From positions 1-64,000 of the forward strand of contig JAEUQK010000020.1 of the NCBI GenBank assembly GCA_016789265.1: a DNA stretch of 64,000 nt. Reading direction: 5' to 3'. Source of the DNA: Blastocatellia bacterium. GTDB lineage: Bacteria; Acidobacteriota; Blastocatellia; Pyrinomonadales; Pyrinomonadaceae. Shown here one piece after another: positions 8,723 through 17,400 of this stretch (the stretch's first letter is position 1; every line of letters begins with the position of its first letter). A model generated the notes under the pieces. That model had not been told where the DNA came from. It made no database searches and worked only from the letters and a program-made list of their open reading frames with translations. A program made the translations under genes and the position numbers.

Positions 8723-8944
8723 GTGACTGAATCTGACGTAGACGCACGGAATCGAAAGCGAATGGAACAGCCCGCTATAGCTGCGGATAAACTGCCTTAC
8801 ACGCAAGGAAACATTGCGGGAACCGACCAAGACGCCTTCCGACTGGAATCGAAGGGATCAGAAAGGTTGAAGGAATTGAGGGCGAAAGGCCTGACCGACC
8901 GGGAAATCGACGCGATACTGGAAGTATTGAAGTCCGAGGACTAG
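8723..8944 (+). CDS. Small hypothetical protein, 73 aa
   Basis: A short charged ORF that would start at GTG 8723, with AGAGG about 10 bases upstream; an ATG at 8762 is an alternative start. The C-terminal half (KGLTDREIDAILEVLKSE) is a predicted amphipathic helical pair like small DNA- or protein-binding domains. It lies 41 bases after the 378-aa gene in the same direction and may be co-transcribed. No family is recognised. Confidence 0.45.
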   Translation: MTESDVDARNRKRMEQPAIAADKLPYTQGNIAGTDQDAFRLESKGSERLKELRAKGLTDREIDAILEVLKSED

Positions 8945-8963
8945 CAATTCACTGGTCGCGGAA

Positions 8964-9137
8964 ATGGCTAAGCACCCACTCACTTCATATCAAATGAGAG
9001 AACAGGTGAGCCGACAGGCCGCAAAGGGGCGGATTCCACTTCGATACCGTCCGGCGACAAGAACGAGTCTTAGAGGACCACGCCAAGAGAGAAGGGATAT
9101 GGTTCAAGCAAGGACACTTCCTGACAGATGGAGGTGA
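8964..9137 (+). CDS. Possible small basic ORF, 57 aa
   Basis: An ATG-initiated ORF of 57 codons, rich in Arg and Gln, in the gap between two larger genes. It has no convincing ribosome binding site and could be chance. I list it only because the 336-base gap otherwise contains no gene. Confidence 0.2.
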   Translation: MAKHPLTSYQMREQVSRQAAKGRIPLRYRPATRTSLRGPRQERRDMVQARTLPDRWR

Positions 9138-9153
9138 GTGATGGCACGGGCCT

Positions 9154-9174
9154 TATCGGCAACAATTGCCGATA
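9154..9174. other. Perfect 9-bp hairpin TATCGGCAA-CAA-TTGCCGATA
   Basis: A perfect inverted repeat with a 3-base loop lies in the intergenic region about 105 bases before the 243-aa gene. There is no T-run after it, so it is not a normal terminator. It could be an operator or an RNA hairpin in the leader. Confidence 0.5.
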
Positions 9175-9280
9175 GAACTCTCCCGGTGATCCTCCAAGAA
9201 GATGAGCATTCTGACCCAGTATGATTTTGTCAACACCTTAGAAATGCGTTCCCAAATATGTCTTTCGCCCATTTTCTGAG

Positions 9281-10012
9281 ATGAACACCATCAAAACACC
9301 CCAAGGCAGCGTTCAACTTCTTACTCCACCGGTAGAGCTATTACGTGCTATCCGGTCATTCCTCCCGTACGGATTCGTTGGCTATGGTGGCGAACGGCCG
9401 AAAGGAGCCCATTTTGGAATTGTCATGCAGTGCGACGATCAAGAGGTGTCTTTCGTCAAACAGCAACCAGTTCCTTGCGACGAGGAGCAAGGATTTCGAC
9501 GCTTCCAAGCCAACAGTATCTTGATCGCGCTAAGTCTTGCTGAGTACCTTCGCAGCGGCTTCGAAGGTATGTTCATGCCTTGCACCTATATACGAAAGAA
9601 GGACGGTGGGAAGGTCGAATCTGGAATTGCTTACTTCGGCTCTCCTTCGTCTGACGGCCGGGAAGTTCAGGAGACCTCCTTCGGGTCGGGATTTGACGAC
9701 TCATTCGGCCCGGGGTTTACCGCGATGATGATCACCTTCATCAATTCGTTGAAGCAGAGCTCGGAGGCGTCCGGTATTTCGCTGGATACGGTAATCGGTC
9801 TCGATGTCCGTCCGCGGACACACCTCGAAGCTCTAGGCTTCGGATTCATGGTCGTCGGGCCGCATGTAATCTGCCTCAAGACCCGTTTAGTCGAGCAAGA
9901 TCCTATTTGGACCGCTCTTCGAAGCACGGGTATTTCTGAGGTATACCACCTTCCAAGCGTGCCAGCCGAAATCGCTGAAGCAGACCTTTCCGTCGCAAAA
10001 CCCGAAAGGTGA
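9281..10012 (+). CDS. Hypothetical 243-aa protein, island B
   Basis: An unrecognised soluble protein with no signal peptide. It contains a Gly/Ser/Phe-rich stretch near 120-145 (SFGSGFDDSFGPGF) between two mixed alpha/beta halves. The start ATG at 9281 has no strong ribosome binding site. A 66-aa gene with a strong ribosome binding site follows about 105 bases later in the same direction. Its place inside the cargo part of the island suggests an accessory role, but nothing in the sequence identifies it. Confidence 0.55.
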   Translation: MNTIKTPQGSVQLLTPPVELLRAIRSFLPYGFVGYGGERPKGAHFGIVMQCDDQEVSFVKQQPVPCDEEQGFRRFQANSILIALSLAEYLRSGFEGMFMPCTYIRKKDGGKVESGIAYFGSPSSDGREVQETSFGSGFDDSFGPGFTAMMITFINSLKQSSEASGISLDTVIGLDVRPRTHLEALGFGFMVVGPHVICLKTRLVEQDPIWTALRSTGISEVYHLPSVPAEIAEADLSVAKPER

Positions 10013-10117
10013 TAGCATTGGCGATGTTCTGCTCTAACGAGTGAGTTGTGGTCGATTAAGTGCCTGCTGTTCCCGGCATGACAGAACACAAGACAAATTC
10101 ACAAAGGAGATTTCAAT

Positions 10118-10318
10118 ATGATTCTACGACCCGCCTCAAAGGACGAAGTGGAGAATTTGGAAGCGCAGAGGAGACGAGCCGAATCACTCGCGAAACTGAT
10201 AGAAAGGGAAATCTCTAATCAGCCTGAGAACCAACCTGAATACAGGAAGCCGCTCCCGAATGTGAGTGGGAGAAAGAAACCGTATATGGATCTGATAGCG
10301 GAACCGAAGTATCGGTAG
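10118..10318 (+). CDS. Small charged hypothetical protein, 66 aa
   Basis: The ATG at 10118 is preceded by a strong AAAGGAG site about 8 bases upstream, which is the main support for a real gene. The first half is a predicted long charged helix and the second half is Pro/Lys-rich and probably disordered. No family is recognised. It is convergent with the uracil glycosylase gene, and the 180 bases between them contain no further gene that I can see. Confidence 0.55.
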   Translation: MILRPASKDEVENLEAQRRRAESLAKLIEREISNQPENQPEYRKPLPNVSGRKKPYMDLIAEPKYR

Positions 10319-10499
10319 CCGAACCAAAGGAAACCGGATCTACTTCGAACAAAAACCGTTTCACTTGCGGATAGTGTTCCCATGTACAGAAGGACCGGTC
10401 AAGGAACCGGGCAAAAGAGAATGTAAATTCACTTTCACTGGGCGTCCATTTGCCACGAGGATTCGCTACAATCGGGATGGGCTCAGAAAAATCCCTCGA

Positions 10500-11357
10500 T
10501 CACCTCTCTTCGTACAGGTATTCCATAACCTTCTTCAGATCGGACCAAGCTTCTCGTTTTCTATCGGGATGTCGAAGCAGGTACGCGGGATGAAACGTCG
10601 TCATCACCGGGAATCCCCGAAAATCGGAAAATCGCCCCCTGACCTCATTAAAATCCGTAGCGTAGCCGAGCAAAACTCGTGAAGCTGTCATCCCAAGAGC
10701 AACAACTACGCTAGGACACAGTATCGCGATCTCATGAAAAAGAAAATTCTTACATGTCTCGATCTCTCGAAGTGTTGGCACCCTGTTTTCAGGTGGACGG
10801 CAGCGTACGACGTTGCTTAGAAATACATCTTCTCGTTCTAGGCCCATTGCGCTGATGATGTTGTCAAGAAGTTTACCGACGGGCCCGACAAATGGCCGCC
10901 CTATCTCGTCCTCATTTGGTCCTGGGGCAGCTCCGACGAACATAACACCAGGGTTTGGAGACCCCTCACCATTGACGATGCTTTTTCGATTCTCACAAAG
11001 CTTGCATCGGGTGCAGTTACCGATAAAATCATCCAAATCAACTATCGTTTCCTCGCCTGTATAAATCCCGGCCAAATCGCATTCCAACGCATATAAAAAC
11101 TCGCCAACATCCGCAAATGGATTATCGAACAAATCCTTGTATCCCGCCTCATTCACTTTTTCTAACATTTGTTCTGCGGTGAAAATCGCACTCTCGTTTT
11201 CAAACGACTTTCCAAACGGCTGGTCATATGAAACCTGCTCGTCATACCGTTTCGAGGAAAGCATTTTAAGTGCTTGCGGGCTTAACGATCTAGCCAAACC
11301 ATCTGTCTCAGGCAAATCTGTCGATTCAGATTGGTCGCTGAAGCGGTCCTTGTTCAT
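10500..11357 (-). CDS. Family 4 uracil-DNA glycosylase (Fe-S)
   Basis: Removes uracil from DNA, leaving an abasic site. Residues 139-159 contain the GAAPGPNEDEIGRPF motif of family 4 enzymes, and HPAYLLR lies near the C-terminus. Cys115, Cys118, Cys186 (VVRCRPP) and Cys202 match the four iron-sulfur ligands. The protein has about 110 extra N-terminal residues, acidic and probably disordered, not usual for this family (typically about 200 residues). The DUF4268 gene lies 30 bases upstream on the same strand, so the two look like an operon. Housekeeping copies normally sit elsewhere; here it is island cargo. Confidence 0.88.
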   Translation of the reverse strand: MNKDRFSDQSESTDLPETDGLARSLSPQALKMLSSKRYDEQVSYDQPFGKSFENESAIFTAEQMLEKVNEAGYKDLFDNPFADVGEFLYALECDLAGIYTGEETIVDLDDFIGNCTRCKLCENRKSIVNGEGSPNPGVMFVGAAPGPNEDEIGRPFVGPVGKLLDNIISAMGLEREDVFLSNVVRCRPPENRVPTLREIETCKNFLFHEIAILCPSVVVALGMTASRVLLGYATDFNEVRGRFSDFRGFPVMTTFHPAYLLRHPDRKREAWSDLKKVMEYLYEER

Positions 11358-11387
11358 AAGTTCCCGATCAGATCGTCGATGGACGCA

Positions 11388-12356
11388 TTAAAGTGTCCGA
11401 ACGCGTAATGAAAACACCTTATGAAAGTCTTCGAGGTGACTAATTAGCCATTCAAACTGATTCGGCCAGTCACTTTTATCCGATAGCAAAACAGATTTTC
11501 TAACATAGGCACGCTTTGAGATCTTGTTTGGAGGGTTATGCCACTCGATCGGATATCCTAACTCCGATTCGATTTGCTCTTTGTCATTTGCAAGTATTTG
11601 GAATCTTTTAGCGTCGGGATCTTTTGCAATTTCAAATTCGACACGAATCTCGTTTGAATCGTAGCTATTCATCTCTGAGTCCCAAGTTGACGCTACGGCG
11701 ATCAGTCGAAAACCGCTGCGACCGATGCTGATATTCATCCAATTCTGAGGTAAAGGTTTCGTGGGCCGTATCACTGTTTTCCTTGCTTCGACGAAATCGC
11801 GGAAATCAGTCCAGAAGCGAAGTTGTAGCTCCTTCGCCCCTGTCAAATTCTCCATTTCCACGTTTGCAGCCCCTGCCGCAACGCTCCGGCTCCAATCATT
11901 CGGTTTCGAGACCACATTGAATTTCGGGGCGATGTCAGAATCGCCAATGCGCCATAATTCGACTTCAAGTCCGAAGAAATTGAATTTGTCGTCAGTAATT
12001 TCATTAAGCCAATCAAGTGCCGAGCGATGCTCTTCTGTAAATGGATTGGCGATCCATACGATGGTCACGGCCCGTAGTCCCGATGCATAGGTTATCAACT
12101 GTCCCAGATGTTTATGATCAGTTCGTTCCAGTTGATTTTCGATCAACACCCAATTGCCATTCACCGTGTCCTTGCATAGAATATCGGCACTGAACGGCCC
12201 AACACTTTTCTCTTGTGCTTCAAGTTCTAAATCGAGACCGATGGCTTCTCCCAAAAGTTCTAGGTTCTGAGCCTGTGCAAGCCACGGAGTAAAATGCAAG
12301 GCCTCGTTTGCCCAAACATCCCGCGGCTCTACGCGTTGTAATCTTCCAAGTTCCAT
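11388..12356 (-). CDS. DUF4268 protein with PD-(D/E)XK-like N-terminus
   Basis: A 322-residue protein. The N-terminal third has the pattern S-A-D-I-L followed by G-N-W-V-L-I-E-N-Q, the restriction-nuclease-like core typical of this family, in which E-x-Q replaces E-x-K. It is followed by DH-x-HLGQL-x-TYA. The C-terminal part is the DUF4268 domain. I chose the ATG at 12356 because GGGAGAG precedes it; a TTG 15 bases upstream is less likely. It is probably translated with the downstream uracil-DNA glycosylase. The family is common in defence regions, but its biochemical role is not known to me. Confidence 0.75.
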   Translation of the reverse strand: MELGRLQRVEPRDVWANEALHFTPWLAQAQNLELLGEAIGLDLELEAQEKSVGPFSADILCKDTVNGNWVLIENQLERTDHKHLGQLITYASGLRAVTIVWIANPFTEEHRSALDWLNEITDDKFNFFGLEVELWRIGDSDIAPKFNVVSKPNDWSRSVAAGAANVEMENLTGAKELQLRFWTDFRDFVEARKTVIRPTKPLPQNWMNISIGRSGFRLIAVASTWDSEMNSYDSNEIRVEFEIAKDPDAKRFQILANDKEQIESELGYPIEWHNPPNKISKRAYVRKSVLLSDKSDWPNQFEWLISHLEDFHKVFSLRVRTL

Positions 12357-12375
12357 TGATTGCTCTCCCAATTTC

Positions 12376-12516
12376 CTAGTGCGTGATCATTTGTGCTTGT
12401 TGGACGCGTCTTGAGACAAAGTCGATGACGGCATCCTAACCCAAATCGCATTGGGCCCGTAAACATTGCGAGCGCATGAAAGATCATGCTATCGAGTACG
12501 CGGCGTTCGGCAAGCA
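12376..12516 (-). pseudogene. Decayed C-terminal tail fragment, copy 3
   Basis: Reading minus, this stretch encodes LLAERRVLDSMIFHALA and, after a frame break, DAVIDFVSRRVQQAQMITH and a stop. It aligns with copies at 14316-14447 (RRELDNIIFYALGL...DAVYEA) and 13770-13855 (DAVYEAVIGLVSTRL). At nucleotide level GTCTCAAxACGCxTCCAAC is shared with copy 1. There is no intact gene here. It lies directly upstream of the DUF4268 gene. Confidence 0.6.
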
Positions 12517-12598
12517 ACGATACAAATCCTCAAAATTAACGCAGATCATTGTTTATGTTAGACTTAATCTAGCCAAAGTTCATCCGAAACGAGAAGCG

Positions 12599-13480
12599 AT
12601 GATCACTACATTTGATGCAACCATCAAAGAGCTATTGCATGAGCGCCTTAAAGCTCTCGAAGAGTATTTCGGTGCTGATGTAATTTTCTTCTACGCACAG
12701 ATACAGCCCGGCATGGAGCGATTCTTCCGCAATTTCATCGAAGAACTGCGACAGAATAACGAGAACCATGGTAATACATGCCGATTAGTCATCTTCTTGA
12801 ATACGCCAGGCGGGAGTGCCGAGACGGTTGAAAAGTTGGTAGAGATAATTCGGTTCCACTACAAGGAAGTCTATTTTGTGGTGCCCGACGCAGCAATGTC
12901 GGCTGGTACCATCTTTTGCATGTCGGGCGATAAGATTTACATGGATTATTCGTCGTCGCTTGGCCCGATTGATCCACAGGTATTCAATGGAACTCGTTTT
13001 GTGCCTGCGTTAGGATATCTCGATCAAGTTGAAAAGCTACTTGAAAAGGCTAAAGCAAACGAATTGACGCAGGCTGAGTTTTTGATCTTACAGAACCTTG
13101 ATCTAGCGATGCTTAATCAATTTGAGCAAGTTCGCAATTTGACCATCACTTTGCTGAAAAAATGGCTAGTTGAATACAAATTCAAGGACTGGACGACCCA
13201 TGAAACCGATCCGACTAAGAAAGGGCAACGGGTAACTCAAGTCGAGAAAGAAAAGAGAGCCGAGGAAATAGCTTCATTGCTGGGCGACAATAAAACGTGG
13301 CATTCGCATGGCCGCATGATAAGCCTGGCAACTTTGCAGACGCTGGTACGCCTTAAAATTGAAGACTATTCCAATGACCAGGGCCTTCGTGATAAGATAC
13401 GGGGGTACAACGATCTCCTCACCGATTACATTGCACGAACGAATCAACAGGCCTTTTTTCATAACAGACTATTTTTCTGA
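12599..13480 (+). CDS. SDH_sah / ClpP-class serine protease-like protein
   Basis: A 293-residue protein of the serine dehydrogenase proteinase-like (SDH_sah) group, which shares the ClpP/SppA fold. LNTPGG at 67-72 forms the oxyanion region, and Ser101 in the A-M-S-A-G-T motif is the likely nucleophile; the S-S-L-G-P-I-D-P-Q block follows at 119-127. No signal peptide or transmembrane segment is present, unlike SppA. A longer in-frame start at 12476 would overlap the decayed fragment, so I prefer ATG 12599. A 70-residue gene follows 18 bases later with a strong ribosome binding site. The role is probably intracellular proteolysis; the target is unknown. Confidence 0.75.
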   Translation: MITTFDATIKELLHERLKALEEYFGADVIFFYAQIQPGMERFFRNFIEELRQNNENHGNTCRLVIFLNTPGGSAETVEKLVEIIRFHYKEVYFVVPDAAMSAGTIFCMSGDKIYMDYSSSLGPIDPQVFNGTRFVPALGYLDQVEKLLEKAKANELTQAEFLILQNLDLAMLNQFEQVRNLTITLLKKWLVEYKFKDWTTHETDPTKKGQRVTQVEKEKRAEEIASLLGDNKTWHSHGRMISLATLQTLVRLKIEDYSNDQGLRDKIRGYNDLLTDYIARTNQQAFFHNRLFF

Positions 13481-13498
13481 TCAACTCGGAGGGGCAAA

Positions 13499-13711
13499 AT
13501 GTCAATTGTAGATAAAGTCAAAAAGGAATCCGAAAAATTCAGGAAGGAGAATGGAGAGAACACGGAATTTCGTGACCTTGAGAGTTTTTATGCCGAAATG
13601 AAGAGACTCGGGATCGCGAAGACCGCACAATATGAACTTCCGCCGACCGATACGCTCGGCAAACGCTTTTACGACATCCAGCACGCCACAGACAAGAAAC
13701 GCTTTATCTGA
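13499..13711 (+). CDS. Small protein paired with the SDH_sah protease
   Basis: A 70-residue charged protein with a predicted helical N-terminus. The ATG has GGAGGGG 6 bases upstream, one of the best ribosome binding sites in the island. It lies 18 bases after the protease gene and just before a clear terminator, so the two form a closed two-gene unit. It could be a regulator, adaptor or substrate of the protease. No family is recognised. Confidence 0.7.
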   Translation: MSIVDKVKKESEKFRKENGENTEFRDLESFYAEMKRLGIAKTAQYELPPTDTLGKRFYDIQHATDKKRFI

Positions 13712-13742
13712 ATTGGCAGTAAGTCATTCATTTCGTCCGCTT

Positions 13743-13764
13743 AAGGCCGTATTTCGGCCTTTTT
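13743..13764 (+). terminator. Rho-independent terminator of the protease pair
   Basis: A perfect 7-bp stem AAGGCCG/CGGCCTT with loop TATTT is followed by a T-run. It ends the 12599-13711 unit. Confidence 0.85.
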
Positions 13765-13769
13765 GATTG

Positions 13770-13855
13770 TCATACAGGGTCGGCATCGTCTGTGGGGTGC
13801 AGGCGTGTTGAGACCAAGCCTATTACGGCTTCGTAAACCGCATCGATTGTTGCCA
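13770..13855 (-). pseudogene. Decayed C-terminal tail fragment, copy 2
   Basis: Immediately after the stop of the 150-aa gene the minus strand reads ATIDAVYEAVIGLVSTRL and then breaks into another frame (PQTM). This matches the same tail as the copies at 14316-14447 and 12376-12516. There is no start codon and no complete domain, so it is a remnant. Confidence 0.55.
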
Positions 13856-14308
13856 CTAGCCATCGAAAGGTTTGATCAGCGGCGTAATCCGCCCGTCGTG
13901 ATGTTCTAACAGCCCGGTGCAAACAGTTATTGGACTCGGCGATATCGTCAACGGCCGCGAAACCATTTCGCCATCAACCCAGATAACCTCCGGCGGTAAT
14001 TTCTTCTCAAGTTCTTGTATCACCGACTCGAAAATGTAAGGAATATGCTCTAAATCCATAGCTAACTGTGGATCGACCAGATGTTCTCTTCGATTTCCGG
14101 CAGGATCGATGACTGTGAAGTTTTTCGGTACCCTTTGCTTCGTCGCAAGCATGTAGTCGGTAGGAGCGAGGGCGTGGAGAGTTCTGAGTTTATCCTGGTC
14201 AGTTCCTTCAAGCATGTACGCCCGTCCTAACAGTGCATAAACAAAGCCAACAGCTTCGTCAATGAGAAACCATAGATTGAATCCTACTTCGCAAGTGCGT
14301 TCGTCCAT
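13856..14308 (-). CDS. Hypothetical 150-aa protein, island B
   Basis: An unrecognised soluble protein, mixed helix and strand, with no signal peptide. The gene starts 7 bases after the end of one decayed tail fragment and stops directly against another, so it looks inserted between two copies of the same tail. It is on the same strand as, and downstream of, the restriction-modification pair and may be transcribed from it. Function unknown. Confidence 0.6.
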   Translation of the reverse strand: MDERTCEVGFNLWFLIDEAVGFVYALLGRAYMLEGTDQDKLRTLHALAPTDYMLATKQRVPKNFTVIDPAGNRREHLVDPQLAMDLEHIPYIFESVIQELEKKLPPEVIWVDGEMVSRPLTISPSPITVCTGLLEHHDGRITPLIKPFDG

Positions 14309-14315
14309 TAGCTGG

Positions 14316-14447
14316 TTATCGTCTGGGCGCGTTGGAGGCGTTTTGAGACGAGGACGATAAGGCCTCGTAAACGGCGTCGCGTTCGCCGGTGGTCAGGCCG
14401 AGGGCGTAGAAGATAATGTTGTCGAGCTCGCGGCGGTCAATCATCAT
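14316..14447 (-). pseudogene. Decayed C-terminal tail fragment, copy 1
   Basis: An ATG-started 43-codon ORF reading MMIDRRELDNIIFYALGL then TTGERDAVYEAL. Its last codons are out of frame: the alternative frame reads IVLVSKRLQRAQTITS and a stop, which matches copies 2 and 3. Upstream, in another frame, YFASEDFYDD continues the same ancestral tail. It lies 24 bases after the methyltransferase stop. I infer it is the remnant of the C-terminus of a methyltransferase or related protein that once ended here. Confidence 0.6.
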
Positions 14448-14471
14448 AGAAGTCTTCGCTGGCAAAATAGA

Positions 14472-17400
14472 TCAATTTGCATTTCGTGTTTGTATCCACT
14501 CGGCCAGTCGAGGGCCTTCGAGTTTCTCCGTTCTGTTGCCTGTTCGCACATATACATCTTTTCCGTCCAGGAATGTAACTGCGGGATTGGGTTCGACGTC
14601 TATAAGGCAAACATCGCCTTCGGGCAGGGTTTCGAAGCTGACCTTGACCTTTCCGACCGGAGCCTTAAGGCGATCTTTTATCAGGTCTTGAAGCTTTAGT
14701 TCGAAGCCGTCGAGGTTTGCCTTTCCGCAAAGCTTGAAATCGAGTTCTAGTCCTTTGATCTCGCCGGAATCAGAAACACCGATCAGGAGCGTTCCGCCAT
14801 CGGTATTTAGAAATGCCGCAATAGTTTTCAGATTGCTGAGCAACACACCCGGATGTTTCTCGCCCGTCCCATTGTTTGCTTCCAATGTTTCCTTGAACTC
14901 TAACTGCGAACTCTCGCCTTGAGCGATAAGCGTTAGGATCGGATTTGAATGCCAATATTCCGGTGGCTTTGAAAGAATGCGTTCGCAACGAGCCAAATGA
15001 TCGGCATACTTTTCCTTGACCTCAGCAGTAAAGCCCTGAGCTTCCGCTGGTCGTGGATAGCGTCTACAAAACCACATTTCGACTTCCCTTATCTGATCTG
15101 GAGTAAGAGCATAAAGTCTGAAGATCAGGGAATCGATTTCCCTTTGTTCATGACGATAATAAGAGTATTGCGGGTCAAGTTTCTGACTATCAATTATTGA
15201 CTGAACCAATGTTTCAAGCTGATTCTCATCTTCCTGAGACATTTTAGGCAGCATCAAATTGAGAAGTACTTCTTCGCCGGTTTCAACTGTGTGGGACAAG
15301 TAGTTCTTTAATTGATACCGCGATAAAATGGAAGCCAAAATTGCCAGAAGCAACGTCGCAGGTTTCTCATTGCTGAAAATCGTAGATCCTTTGTTTCCAA
15401 AGATCGCACTGCAACCCAATCTAAACGTCGGACTGTAGACTCCCGTTGGTGAGAATGTTATTCCTTCACGAAAATAGTATTCGCGATTCTGAAAACGGGC
15501 CGCAATCCGTCCATCCTGATTCTCACTTGTGTGGGTCTCCAAACGGTGAACAGACGACCTTGACCAGTCAATGAAGTAGCCCGTCGGGACATAGTAGTTT
15601 GGAAGCCAACCATCCCCGGCGTTGCTTTCGCCTCCTTTGTCGTAGGGCAAAAAGTGTCTGCCTTGATATTCGTTTGGATCGACCCCGTTGCGTTTCTCGT
15701 CTTGGGATAGATTGGCAATTTCTGTTTCGCGGAGAAGTTTCCGTTCGTCAAGAATTTCATAACTCCCTCGCACGCCTTCTCTTTTGCGCAGATAATGGTG
15801 ATTGTCGGCGGTAATCAATCCTTGCTTGACTTGCGCCATCCGGGCAAGCTGCGTGAAATCCTCTTTACTAAATAACTGATAAAGTTCGGGTGATGCTATG
15901 AAAAAGGAGAGATTACTGTATGTCGCGATCGCTCTTTGAGGATATGTGTAGCGAGCATAGTCGAGGGTCTGAGCATCGAAACCATGACCCGACACAACAC
16001 GAAGATTATCTTCCAGCATGCGCCAGTTTCGAACAGGAAGATTGCGAAGATCTCCGGCAAGAACGTTGTTATCTTCGGTTGGCGGTTGCTTCGTGAGGGT
16101 AAGAATGCACGTATTTACAGTCGCATCAAAGACCCAGGGCGGAAGATCAAGAAAATGATGAACCTTTGATTGTTCGAGGATCCGTCGCCGCAGAGGCAAA
16201 TGAGATTTAATTGTCCGCCACGTGTCGGAAACTATGTAGCTGAGAATCCCTCCCTTCCTAAGGAGTTGAAGCCCTCGGGCCATGAAGAGCCCGTATGTGT
16301 CTTTTGACTGTGAGCCTTCTCTTGCCCGATCAAAGTAAAGATCGCGCACATTGTCACCAACCTTAGCCCCATAAGGCGGATTTGCAAGGACGACATCAAA
16401 TCCACTGCCTCCGCCATCATTCGTTTGGAATACCTCGGCAAATTCGATCGCCCAGTCAAAGGCATCTTCTGGAGCACGCGCATTTTGATTAGCATGAACC
16501 CAGAATGAAATTTCGTCGTGAAGACGTTTAACCTCTTCAAGTAATCCTTCGCGATATTCCTTGTCATGCGGAACACGGATTGACGCATCAAAGAATTTCG
16601 CCTTTGCCTTTCGATATTGCTCGATTTGATCTGCCACGCCATCTAGATTTGCTCGGCTCGGGTCAGGTGCCGTTAGGCTGTCGCCACATTCTATTTTGAA
16701 GTCGAGATTCGGAAGCGGCTGAGGTTCGTCCCCGGTGAAATCAATAGCCAAACTAAGCCATAGCCTAAGCCTCGCGATTTGAACGGCAAACTTGTCTTTA
16801 TCGACACCGTAGAGGTTGGCCTGAATGATAGCAAGCTTCCGATCAAAGATTTCCTTGGCTGCATTTTGGGCCCGCGTATCAAGTATGCCAGTCAAAATCG
16901 TTAATTCCTGAAGGATGCCGAGAAGATAGGCTCCAGAACCGCAGGCCGGATCGACGACTCGAATCTCGGTTAGCCTTTGAAGCAGCGTCCGAGCCTCGGC
17001 GACCGTCAGATTTTCATCGGAATAGTGATACACCAACGCACGAAGTTTTGGCATTCTGATACCTTCGAAGTCCAGATAGCGAATCAATGCTTCGCGGCAC
17101 ATAAACTGGACGATCTCGCGAGGAGTATAGTAACTACCACTATCGCCTCGACCGGTAACCAATTCTTCGAAAACTTTGCCGAGCATTTCAGGGTCAACGG
17201 CTACTTGGACATCAATCGGCGAGGACTCGTCAACCGTGAAGTTATAGCGTTCGAAAAGGGTTAGAATACGGCCAAGGTTCTCATTACTAAGTGAAACGCT
17301 CTCGCGTTCGTCGAATCCATCCTCGTCTTTCTCGAATAGGCCGCCGTTAAGATAAGGAACGTTGCCTCGCCGCTCTCTTAAAATTGCTGAGTCGTGTAAA

